A stretch of DNA of 64,000 nt, taken from positions 930,001 through 994,000 of the forward strand of contig KN832877.1 of assembly GCA_000827325.1 (NCBI GenBank). The letters are read 5' to 3'. This document shows, in pieces, positions 48,266-58,563 of the stretch. The notes below the pieces were generated by a model that was not told where the DNA came from, made no database searches, and saw only the letters and a list, made by a program, of their open reading frames with translations. Origin of the DNA: Oidiodendron maius Zn (lineage: Eukaryota; Ascomycota; Leotiomycetes; Myxotrichaceae). The position numbers and the translations under genes were made by a program. The stretch's first letter is position 1, and each line of letters begins with the position of its first letter.

Positions 48266-51200
48266 ATGGCGGAAGTACTTGGTGTTGTGGTTAGTGGCCT
48301 CACCGTGGCCCAGATTGCTGCGCAGTTAGTTACCTGCGCACAGCAACTTCAAACACTCTCGAGATACGTTCGCAATGTTCCTGCAAACCTACAGTCTATC
48401 CTGGATGAGATAGAAATGACTGCACAACTTTTGGCAAAAGTAAAAGCTTTTGATGATGCTGCTTTCCCTGGCCAAGGATCAGGGTTACTGCAGAATTACC
48501 TCCTCAAGTGCCAAGCTGCTGCATCTTCTCTGCAAGAATTGGTAACCAAAATCATTCATCCGTCAAAACGAGATAAAAAATTCCGAACAAAGAACTTAGT
48601 AAGAGCCGTTTTAAAGAAAGGCGAGATAGAAGAATTAAAAGCAAGGCTCGATTCAGCAAAGGCTAGCATGCAGACGTTTCTGACTTGTCATTCATGGTAG
48701 GAATCTTTCAGATGATTCAATAGAGTAGTATAAGAACTAACCTAATAATTCGCAGTATGCTGCAAATAAAACAGCAAACACTTTTGGAAGCATTGCGGAA
48801 TGACATGATTCGTTCACAGAAAAGCATGTCCTTCGAGGATTCTACCATGGCAACATCTAAACGAAAGAAAGTTAACCCAGCAATGAGAGACGGCCTATTA
48901 CTCTATCAAAAGAAGTGTTCTGCAAAGACCTGCTGTTGCGCTTGTCATGATATCTCATTGATCCAAGGCAAAGGCTGGTCCTTGCGGCTTCCTTCCTCGT
49001 TTGGGCTGTGGAGCACCTGCAATAAAGCATCTTGCAAGAATTCAAAGTCAACATCTATATGGATTAGCCTAACTCAAGTTGGAATACCATGGGCAGTTCA
49101 TGCTGGCCTCAACTATATGTTCAGCACTGAGCATTCATATATATCACCGTCACTGGCTCTCCATCGAGTTGTAAGAAACACCTCTCCAGGCTTCAAATTG
49201 CTGTTGGAGCTCGAAACTGGGAAAAGGCGTGACTGGAATAGCACAAGGCAAGATCTTTTGGATCTGTTTGACTCCGGTGATGCCACTCCGAGGGATGTTG
49301 ATAGTGAAGGCAGAACGTGGCTTGAGGTATGTTCAGTGATCATTTGTCCGTGAAACATGCTAAATAACGATTAGAAAGTCCTTCATGGGCCCTGGAGAGG
49401 GGAGAAGTGGAATAAGAATTCGGCCTGTATCCAGAAGTCATTAGTGACCATGCTTGTTCAAATGGGCTCTCCGCTGAATACGCAAAGGTAATCTTACCTG
49501 GTCCTAAGGGGTGGAAGGATGTATGTTTGACAAGTTCACAGGTTGCTCTATGAATGTGCAGGCAACCGCTGGAATGAATCACGTTTAGTTCTACTTGACG
49601 ACCTCATAAAATTTGGATTCGATGCTTCCGAAATAGAGGCTCCAGCATTCTCACTCTGGCCGATTCTTCCCTTAGAACCCTCAAAGTCAGAAAAAAACCC
49701 TCATGCCTGGGTAGAAAATAATCCAGATCCATTTTTCGTTGAGTGGATTTCGAAGAATTTATACGTTTGTCCTGGTAAAGTTACTTCGCTTATATGAAGA
49801 ATAAAAGACTGATTGTTTATGCAGGATTTGCTGGGATAAATGGCCTTCTCGAAGCAATCTTAATTGAATCGACTGAACAAGTACAACAACTTGCTGCCAG
49901 GATTCCTCTTGGTGATCAGGACAACCTGTTGGGTCAATCTGCTCTGCACCTAGCAGTTTCACGCCCGCAGCATCTTGAGATGCTTTTAAAACTAGGTGCC
50001 AAGGTTGATGCCCGAGATAAACGCGGCTTTACACCTCTTTTGTACGCTACTGCACTGGGCAACTCTGAGGTCGTAATACGTTTGCTAGAGTCTGGGGCAG
50101 ATCCTTATCTAACAACCCCTCGGTATCAGAATTTTCTACAATTTGCACTAAGGAGAAGTCATTGGACTATGTTTGAAGCTGTTTTAACACACTTACATCA
50201 TTTCACTACAGCAACAAAATTTGCCCCTCATGACTTTTTTACCTTGGGGTTAATTGCATTAACTGTCGAATACAATGATTGCCGGTGGGCGAAAAAATCA
50301 GATCTATTCCAAACCCTCCTAGAATGGGGCGCAGATCCAAATGTTATAATTTCTGATGATCGTGGCCGTCCGGCTGGAACAGTTCTTCACCATATAATCG
50401 ACATACCACTGGTTAAAGCTATTATTCGGCAAGGATTCTCGCAGTTCGATTACCGTGCTCCTACAGGCATCCATGCCCTCTATTGGTCTCAGTTCTTGCC
50501 AAACCCTACTCTAATGGAACTGCTCCTCGATGGAGGAAGCTCTGTTAACCTTCAGAATGACAAAGGTAGCGCAACCCTGCACTTGGTCTCTCAAAACCTG
50601 AAGAAAGACATAACAGAAACTTGTGGCTCCAACCACCAAAGCTATGGAGAGCGGGCACAAATAATCGAATGCATAAGATTACTTCTTAGTAGAGGAGCTG
50701 ACTCATGTCTGGGAGACCGATGCCGATGTGCTTGCTCGAGGAGAGGTTGTACGCCTTCCAATCTTATTCTAAAAGAGCCCCCAATGATGGCGAGTGGTAG
50801 AAAAGACATCTGGGCGCTTGAATTTTACGCTACGGTAGAAGCATTGGGCGGTTTTGAAACTGCGAAACAGTGTCTCTTGGACATGTTACGACTGGTGAAG
50901 TTTGAAGAGTTAGAATTAACGCACACTTGCCTACAAGAGAGCTTTTTCTTCGCTAGTTTGAATGGCGACACGGTCATGGAAAGTGAAGAAGTGGAGGAGA
51001 TATGGGACGAGGAAAAGCTGGCCATTCAAGATTTGGAGAAGGAGATGCTAGACATTGAGAAGCTACCTCGGGATAAGCTCCTGCAGCTGCTTCTGAGTGC
51101 AATATTAAAACGCAAGTGGGACCGAGAGTTAGAAGTTCGTAGCTTAATTCCATACCATGGAGCTCAGGTACGTCATCCCTGCCCTGATCCTAAAGTGTAA

Positions 51201-51545
51201 AGGCTCTGGCAGTCACTAAATTGAGCTTCACAGTACCCTTCCTCGCAGAATAAGGTGTACGAGGTTGACTACTGGAGAGAAAAATTCATAGCTAAACCTC
51301 CTACACTGCCCAATCCTCCAAATGTAACAGAAGAGGCGGATACAGTAGGACTTCGTGAATATGCTGACTGGGTAGAGTACGAACATTCCAAACGCGCGAA
51401 AGAAAACAAACCAGATCACGAATGGTACAATAAACGGGTGGCATGGATTTCAAGAATTCAGAGCATGAATGAAGAGACGGAAGAGACAGGTGAAGAGGAG
51501 GATTTACAAGAAGAACGGATCTTGTTGTTTGTATCAGATGCATAA
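48266..51545 (+). CDS. HeLo-like / Cys-rich / ankyrin-repeat protein
   Basis: Fungal multidomain protein of the kind linked to self/non-self recognition. Exons are 48266–48696, 48756–49326, 49375–49487, 49542–49774, 49825–51167 and 51234–51545 (1000 aa); every phase fits. The N-terminus (MAEVLGVVVSGLTVAQIAAQ, then LRRYV-like helices and NLQSILDEIEMTAQLL) resembles the HeLo-like/SesA N-terminal domains of fungal STAND proteins. A Cys-rich module follows (CSAKTCCCACHD, then W...LWSTCNKASC), common in fungal ankyrin proteins. Ankyrin-like repeats span about 480–760 (GQSALHLAVSRPQHLEMLLKLGAKVD, RGFTPLLYATALGNSEVVIRLLESGADP, TLMELLLDGGSSVNLQND). The C-terminus is acidic/helical. No NACHT or NB-ARC domain is present. 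Function is not known. Confidence 0.85.
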
Positions 51546-52799
51546 TATGTAGTGGCATATTCCATGATTCCTTTTAATTAAGTCAGTTAGGACTGGCCTT
51601 ACCGGTCGTCGTCTTTGTATACAAAGATCTTTGATTGCTTGCCGCCAGTGTAGCCAACTTGGCATAGCGACTGCTACCACCACCTCATCTTTCTTCTTGG
51701 AAGTACACTTAAAAACTTTCAAATTCAGCAATACGTCTCTGGCAATAGACATTAATCTGCATTTCGCATGCAGAATTCTGCAACCAGCTGGGAAAATCGA
51801 GACACAAGTTCATGTCTTATAGGAACTGATCATAAGGCGTCCGGCCATAAATGTGCCCCCCGACAACTGACAGCAGCATGGGTAAACAAAGCTTCGGAGT
51901 ATAAAAATAGGGAGTACCTTCGCACCTCCCAGACAGCCGTCTGTTGGTCTGCCCTGCAAGCTGCAAGCTCAGAACAAAGACGGAAGAGTTGGAGTCTCTT
52001 CAATACGTGGAGTACTAGAATATGGGCGCCAATCGCCCTCTTCGTGTTCACTACCGCGTTCGGGCTGGAACAAAATAATACATTGCAGCCGACTCGATCG
52101 CCAGCCCGGTGAGACCTCCAGAAGGTCTTGAGCGACGCTTGTCCAATATTCGGTGACTATGTGCGTTCTATTCTGCTGCTTTGCGAACAGTGAGTAAGAT
52201 ATGGACCGCCCGCCCGAGACGCCGGAGATTATGGTGCTGGGCAATGGCACAGAGTTTACGCCTCCCAGAGGCGTAAACCAGAGGTCAGTGCCATTCTTGC
52301 AAAGTATGAAGGGCAAGATGGTGGGAATCGTTATGTTCGATCTCTATGAGACGCCCAGTAATCTGGTTCAGACCTTGGATATCTGAGTAGTAAAACCAGA
52401 GAATGGTTCTGTATTCATGATGATGACTTGAGAGAGATGCACCCTGTAAGGTGGCCAAACGTATACGTAGTGCAGATAGTATGGGACAACAGGATAAATA
52501 AATACGATTCAAACTTGTGAACAGATTATTCAAGACCATCAAGTATTATTTTAAGGTTCTCATCTCGTCGCGAGGTGCCTTACTTATGATTATGGTTGAA
52601 GCGACAGTCAGCAAGCAGAAACCTTGCTACCTAAAATGTCGTCGTATGTGAGCAACGTAGCGCGAACGAGCCAGCCTCCTGAATCTCAATAACTTCACAT
52701 CATCCCTACATTCCTTCTGATTCTCTCTGGCCAGCCCTTCGCGGATACCCCCCCTCTCCGGTTGCAAACCATCACTCTTCCACACAAAAGGGACGCGCA
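51546..52799. other. Intergenic with strong inverted repeat
   Basis: 1.25 kb. It holds the 11-bp-arm inverted repeat listed separately. Open frames near 52000–52390 on both strands show no family resemblance and were not called. Confidence 0.4.
52254..52278. repeat. Perfect inverted repeat, 11-bp arms
   Basis: GTTTACGCCTC and GAGGCGTAAAC flank a 3-base spacer (CCA). It could form a hairpin in RNA or be a dimeric protein site. It lies about 520 bp before the TVP15 start. Confidence 0.8.
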
Positions 52800-53584
52800 A
52801 TGGATTTCTCTAATGCTTTGTGAGTTCGTCCCGTTCACGCGCTGGCGAAGCAAACAGCTTCCACCTCGGCCATTGCGCCTGCCAGCGTCACGGCGAATCT
52901 CTGCTAACTGGCCTCTTCCTCTGTAGTCGGATCGTCAATCTGGGCGTGGGCGCCCTAATGGTCGCTAGTGGTATCTACCACTGCATTCCCGTCACAATGT
53001 AGGTGGTGCTCCGCAACTGTCGATGAAGCGCACAATTTTCTGACTAGGCGAAGCTCCAATGTTATCACTGGCATATATGTCATTCTGTTCGGTTTGAGTA
53101 AGTGTCGCCTACGCGTCGATGGTATGGGACCTTGCTAACCATTACTGTGTAGCTACTGCCCTGCTGGGTCTGTCCTGACCGAAATCCTTGTTCTACATGC
53201 AAGACTGACCAGGACACAGAGTTCCAAATCCCTCCCCAGGTCTCGCGATATGCCTCTTTCCTCTTCTCCTTCCTCGGCCGCGGAGTCTGTATGTTGCAAC
53301 CTCTAAGACTTCAAGCGACAAGGCTAATATCTTACAGTCTACATCTTTGTCGGATCTATCCTTCTTGATGTGAACCTGATGGATCAGATATTTGGGACGA
53401 TAATTGGCGTTGTGGGCATTGCATACATTGTCCTCGAATTTATCCCATCGATCGAGCCTCCCCAAAATATGAGGTATGTTTATCTAGCCTGAGAATACCC
53501 CTTCGGCCATAAAAAGCCAAAGAGCTAACCTCTCATCCTCACAACAGAGAAGCAGAAGCTGGCTGGGGCGCCGAAGAGGTCTAA
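52800..53584 (+). CDS. TVP15: Golgi membrane protein Tvp15 / COPI-associated family
   Basis: Small four-helix membrane protein of late Golgi vesicles. Seven exons: 52800–52819, 52927–52998, 53048–53097, 53153–53167, 53220–53288, 53338–53473 and 53548–53584 (132 aa, normal for the family). Joined text starts MDFSNAFRIVNLGVGALMVA and continues with VITGIYVILFGL, LLEFQIPPQVSRYASFLFSF, GRGVFYIFVGSILL, IVLEFIPSIEPPQNM and EAGWGAEEV, all hallmark segments. Four hydrophobic stretches alternate with short loops; the tail is cytosolic. Exon 4 is only 15 bp. Six introns in a 399-base coding region is dense. The phases agree throughout, which makes the model secure. Confidence 0.92.
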
Positions 53585-54600
53585 ATTACTCACCTACGCT
53601 GAAGCGCTCACCGACACTCCATACGCGCACTTCCGCTTCCGGTTTCCTAAGAAGCCACTCTATTCTCGATCCACACACATCTCAAGTCATCTCATACTGG
53701 GCCGCTGTTATAGTTAGTTGGGGATATGACACGCAGTTGCGGGTTGGGAAACATCATGGTAACATAGATGCACTAGTTTGGTTTCATTCTTGTACCTCAA
53801 TATGTTGAAATAAGCAATGCTAGATAAATGGGGAGATTGCGGGCCCTTCTATGATATGATTTTGTCTAATCGAGCTTCTGCTCTGTCGTTTCGTCGCTCC
53901 TAGTTGGATTGTATTCTTCTTCGGGGTATTTAGCTTCCGTCCTGATATGATTCAATGCACATATCCGAACGCAGAAAGGTTTATGCTCTGCACATAATGC
54001 TGTTATACCATCATGGCCAGTGCCACGGCCGCGCCACGCCACCCAAGAGCAACATTTTGTTTCCCGTACGGCATGCATACCTCCCGTGTTCCCGTACTCA
54101 TCGAGGTGGAAGCCGTGATCTGCGCCGGGCAACTAGAGGTCGTCACTCATGCAGGCGTTTTAGACAGCCTAGTCGACGGAGCTGGCGTAAAGACCACGTA
54201 TTGTATATAACGGAAAGAGAGAGCTGGGCTAGGTGTTGGTAATTGCGGTCAATGCTGTAAAGGGTTGACAACCTAGAGTTTACCAACAGAGAGGAGCGTC
54301 TTCCATTTTGTTTATGCTCACACTGGGTTGGGTTATCTAATAATCTCTTTTAACAGCAACTTCTTCACAATAGGTACCAGGTATGAACCATTTTAAAAGA
54401 TGCTTTGCTTATTGTGAGTGATTAGAGTAGGGCTGCTTTTCCCTTCTCGTCGCTTTCCCTAGCCAGTGTAAGTGTTATTACATCTGTACGTACAGAAGTT
54501 AACACCGCACCTCAAACGCCATATATGCAACGCTAAGTGAAACAGAATGCTATCCCGCTACTCTCACTAAAAACAACCCCATATTTTATTATTATTACTA
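53585..54600. other. Convergent intergenic, TVP15 to SREA
   Basis: 1.0 kb between converging genes. It has an ATT-rich run just past the SREA stop (about 54583–54600). No gene, RNA or repeat family is recognised. Confidence 0.45.
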
Positions 54601-56444
54601 TTATTCATTCTCTGCCAGCTCCGCCAGCTCCCTCTCTTTCGCTCTTAACGCCTCCCTTATCCGGTCTGCTTCGCGCTGCAGCAACTCCCTGCGCTCTACC
54701 TTTGATCGCTCGCTCTCAGTCTGTGCATCACGCCCACTATTCAAAGCACTCCCTGATGTGCTGTTTGCAGGACTCGGCGTATACCGGCTGCCCATCGGGC
54801 CAGGGCTGATCGTAGGGCGCAGATGGGGATCGGGGTCTCCGACTTCGGATTCTGCAAAGCCGGGGTTTAGGATCGACTTTATCGAGCTGAGGCGTTTCGA
54901 ATTTGTGGAGGATGGCGGTTCGGTAGTGGAACTGGCTTCGCCTCGAGCCTCAAGCTCAGAGAAGGATCGTTTTCTGGAAGGTGACAGGAATGAACTAGGT
55001 GATAATGAAGGATGCCTCTGAGTGGGAGATGGATAGGACGCCATTGGCGGCAGACGATTTTCGTTACTTAAAGACTCAAGATTTTGAAGTGACGGTGTTT
55101 GGTTATTGGGAGTAGAGACGTAGGCGGTGAGATTCGAGGAGGATGGTGGTTGATGCCCATTTTTGCCACGATTTATAGATATTGGTTCAGGAAGGACAGC
55201 CCGTCCAGGCTGGTTTCGGAGCCGCAACCCGAGGTTGACAGATCCGTCCGGATTGACACTTCCTCGTGGCCCTTGGAATTCCGTAGTGGGTGATTGCCCA
55301 TCAGATTCGGGAGATCCCAGGGGTTTGGTTGGACTATCTGTACCATGGGTTTGATCAGCTTGCGTAGCCGGAACGACTCGCTTTCGACGTTTGATTATCG
55401 CCTTCTTCATGGCAACCGGGCGGTGAACACCATGTAGCTTGTAGTACAAGCCTAAACGTAATTATTAGCAATGTATATATAAATTCAGTATATATCGCTT
55501 ACCACAAGCGTTACAAATCGTATGTCCACTCTCAGCCCTACGCCAAAGCGGGGTAATGGTAGTGCCACAATTTTGGCAAGCAATAACCACAGTCGTATTA
55601 GATTGCTCGATGTTTAGAGAAGTGACATCAATGGGTGAAGGGGAATCCGAAGGATGATCGGATTGTGATGTTGACACAACCTGTAGGTCTTGGCGAACAG
55701 AGAGGTGGGCACTTTTGGCAACTCGATTGTTGTAGGCGGGGCATCCGCTGCACCCCTCAGCCCCTCCAGTTCCATTGCAGCGTCCACCACCCGGGCAGGT
55801 ACCACCAGGTGTCCGGTCGGTTGCCACATATGTAGCCCCACTGGAAACGTGGTGAGTGATCACAGACCTTGCAGGTGATGTCCTATGATCGGGAGAATGC
55901 GAACCCGGAGCTACAGACGACTGTGGCCGCTTCAGATTAGTTGGCCTCGCCGTATTTCGAGCCTTGTAATAGAGACCACAGGCATTACAAATAATAGCTC
56001 CTTGCGGGGAACGTCGCCAAAGTGGCGTTCTCGTGGTTTGGCAGTTACTGCAGAGTGTGAGCAGGAGCTTTCGTTTAGAAGAGTGTAGCATTACCTGCAC
56101 ACCTGTCCACTGGGGGTAGACTCGGAAGGAGAAGATCCCGGTACATATGATGTTGAGGTCTCAGCACGTCCATGCTCTGAGTTGGCTCGCGGGGCGTCCT
56201 GCTGATTTTGGTCGGCAGAAGGAGACATCGCTGAATTAGGGCTCACTTGCTCTTGAAATGGTGATGAACTCTCACGACTTGCTCGATAGTCTTGCTTATG
56301 ATTGTAATTTCTTGCCTGCTGAGAGTGCCCCAGCAATTGCTGAGCTAACTCGAGGTCTTCTTTTGACGGTTCCTGAGATGTGACAGTGCTCGTGGCCGGA
56401 AATGGCTCCCAATGCCGCTGTGGAGGCACGGGGCTTGTATCATT
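54601..56444 (-). CDS. sreA: GATA-type iron-responsive repressor SreA
   Basis: Two-finger GATA factor that represses siderophore synthesis and iron uptake when iron is plentiful. Exons on − are 56444–56095, 56047–55503 and 55451–54601 (581 aa). Finger 1 is C116-x2-C119-x17-C137-x2-C140 (VCSNCQTTRTPLWRRSPQG); finger 2 is C274-x2-C277-x17-C295-x2-C298 (CQNCGTTITPLWRRAESG), continuing GLYYKLHGVHRPVAMKK after the last intron. Between them sits the SreA-specific Cys region with C201, C207, C216 and C219 (GTCPGGGRC, EGCSGC), which senses iron. A C-terminal coiled coil (VERRELLQREADRIREAL) is also typical. Each finger is cut by an intron. The start is the first real ATG of the frame; upstream is only a GTG. 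Confidence 0.95.
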
Positions 56445-56840
56445 CATAACGTTGGAAGTTAGTCCAACATATAGTCTGTGACGCGGTAGTTTCCAAGTCG
56501 ACGGCACATAGAGATCGGATGTCAGGAAGATGTACGTATGCGGAAGCTAGTGCCCCCAATTACGAGCTGGATATCTCGTGATCTGTCCAGAGAACAGAGG
56601 ATAGTGTTTTCCGCGTCCCTTTTAGTGTGGAAGGGTATGGTATGTGATGCCCACAGGTCTAGGTGGTGGACTGGTTCTTTGGTTGTAGCCGTTGCTCCGG
56701 TCTAGGCACCCTCCTACTCCGTGACGATGTATATACGCCCGCTGATAGGATTAGAGTCAGCTCCGTCACCTGTTTCTTCTAGGTAGTCCCCTCTTGCCTT
56801 GCGCCTGCTGTGCACAATACCTCCACTGCAGGGTTCCGCT

Positions 56841-56849
56841 TATCTGATG
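56841..56849 (-). promoter_or_regulatory. SreA-type GATA motif (ATCAGATAA) upstream of SREA
   Basis: Read on −, ATCAGATAA fits the ATCWGATAA consensus known for SreA/Sre1 repressors. It lies about 400 bp before the SREA start. Binding is inferred. Confidence 0.6.
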
Positions 56850-56989
56850 CTGCGATATGATACCTCTGTAGTGTATTTTGTGTCAGTGAGGAATGCTGTG
56901 GTAGTGGCGGGGGTTGGCTGATTCAGACATCTCGCCGCATTTTGTCACCTGCCGATGGTCGCGCACTCATTACTTATGGGCGGGGCACG

Positions 56990-56994
56990 ATTGG
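56990..56994 (-). promoter_or_regulatory. CCAAT box upstream of SREA
   Basis: CCAAT on − between the two GATA motifs. The CCAAT-binding complex with HapX represses sreA in low iron in aspergilli, so this is a candidate contact site. A five-base motif is weak evidence alone. Confidence 0.35.
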
Positions 56995-57035
56995 TGGGAT
57001 TGACGGGTTCGGATCCACCCGGTTGAATTACGTAA

Positions 57036-57044
57036 TTATCTGAT
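57036..57044 (-). promoter_or_regulatory. Second SreA-type GATA motif (ATCAGATAA)
   Basis: Second exact match on −, here preceded by G, so it also fits the longer RATCWGATAA form. It lies about 590 bp before the SREA start. Confidence 0.6.
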
Positions 57045-57389
57045 CGGGCTCGCTTGTGCTTTACTAGTGGTAACTAACAGAACCAAGACATCGACTGAGC
57101 AACGGTCTTGATATTCCTGCCACAAGATATTATCTCACCAGCTCGTTTATTTGCTGGCCCTTTTCTTATGGGACTTTCTACCATAGAGCATTCGTACCCG
57201 ATACCCGAGACTTTTTGACTGTCTACTCAAGTGTTGAATTCTTGGCCTTTCACTACTCTTTGACCACTACTTTGTCCGTCGTGAGAACACAGCAGAATGG
57301 CTAACTCAATGAAGTGAAATGCATCAGTATCTCCCGATTGATTCTTCTCCAGCAATTCTAATGCCTCTGTTGCGAAGGACCGTAGCTAG

Positions 57390-58030
57390 TGTACTAGCTT
57401 AATTAACCAATGATAAGTACTAGACTTTTATCCTAGATCAATTTCTGCATAGATATCTTAAGCCTTAAGCCTTAATGCTTCCTAGGTTGTTTATCTTATA
57501 GTCTAATACGTTATAGAATGTTGTACTCTAAGTATAGCTAGTCGTTAATCTTTTAGTACAATTTCATGTATATCTCTAGCCTTAGCCTTACCCACTTAGG
57601 CAAGCCCTCTTATGTACTTAGCAGGATTGCACCCTTTCCTAGAAGAACGAAAGAGTTGTATACCTTAACTTTGATTCATACGCATCGAGCTTATAAATTC
57701 TTCTAATATGCCTCGCTATTTCTATAATTCTATAGCTAGTAGCTTTATATCTAGTGTTTATAGCCCCTCTTAATGCCCGTCATATTACTATAAATGTATT
57801 GCACTCTTGTAGGCTACACAACTCTTGTCTTAAACGCGTGCTTAAGTTAATATAAAATCCTGCTTTACATATCTAAACCAATATCCTCTATTGGAATAAT
57901 ATCTATAATATGAATTCTAGATCTTGTGTATTAAATATTAAACATAATACTCCAACCTTACACATCTTATTAGAAATCGATTTAAGAAGCTATCTAACGA
58001 TTATATATTGCAGATTTCGTAACGGGATTC
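57390..58030. repeat. AT-rich island, likely RIP-degraded repeat remnant
   Basis: About 640 bp dominated by TA-rich words (CTTAGCC, TTAATC, TATAGCTAG, CTATAATATG) with no open frame on either strand, unlike the neighbouring DNA. Such islands in filamentous ascomycetes are usually old repeats mutated by repeat-induced point mutation. I could not name the parent element or find ends or target-site duplications. Confidence 0.5.
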
Positions 58031-58563
58031 ACAGCCGCTCTCTTTTAAGAGGTTTTTACAGACTAGGGAGTACGACGCAACAATGAGGTGATGCTTTGGT
58101 ATTTAGTCCTCCATACAATTGCTCTAGCGAGATTAGCTATGGTGGGGACAGAAAGAGAAAGGGGAAAAAACAGTCTAATAAACATCTCTCCATCTCGACC
58201 ATAATGTTCTGGCGCAGAATGTCCCTGTAGAAACCCCGAAAACTTCATTCCATTTTCATTTCCTTCGCAAAGAAAAGCACATTGAATAGTGTTCTATAGA
58301 ATGTGCCTCAAGAAAAAAAAGTCAAACGCGACTGTGAAATATAAAAGACCTAGAATAACAAGCAAAGAAGTCCATGTTCATGCCACTCCATCGTGACATC
58401 TTGACAGTAAGACTAGAAAACTATGGCTTTGGCCAGTATCATAGGTCTGAAGTCGGACGCAACAGTAATAAGTTCAGAGGACACTTGACTGTAACCCCTC
58501 AGAATTGCAGATCAGGAATAGTCCCGAGAAAATGCCTTCGCCTCTAGTTTTGCTAACCCAAAT

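Larger units (their letters stand above)
56445..58563. other. Upstream region of SREA and AT-rich island
   Basis: 2.1 kb. The first 600 bases upstream of the SREA start hold two exact SreA-type GATA motifs and a CCAAT box, listed separately. From about 57390 to 58030 the sequence becomes very AT-rich. From 58030 to 58563 it is the 3' flank of the next gene on −. No coding frame is convincing. Confidence 0.5.

Noticed and set aside
51969-52386. Open frames of 61–115 codons downstream of the ankyrin gene
   Set aside because: They overlap on opposite strands and show no known motif; the inverted repeat explains part of the sequence.
57000-57030. GGTTCGGATCC word resembling a tRNA T-loop
   Set aside because: The flanks do not form a T stem and no anticodon or acceptor arms were found upstream; chance match.
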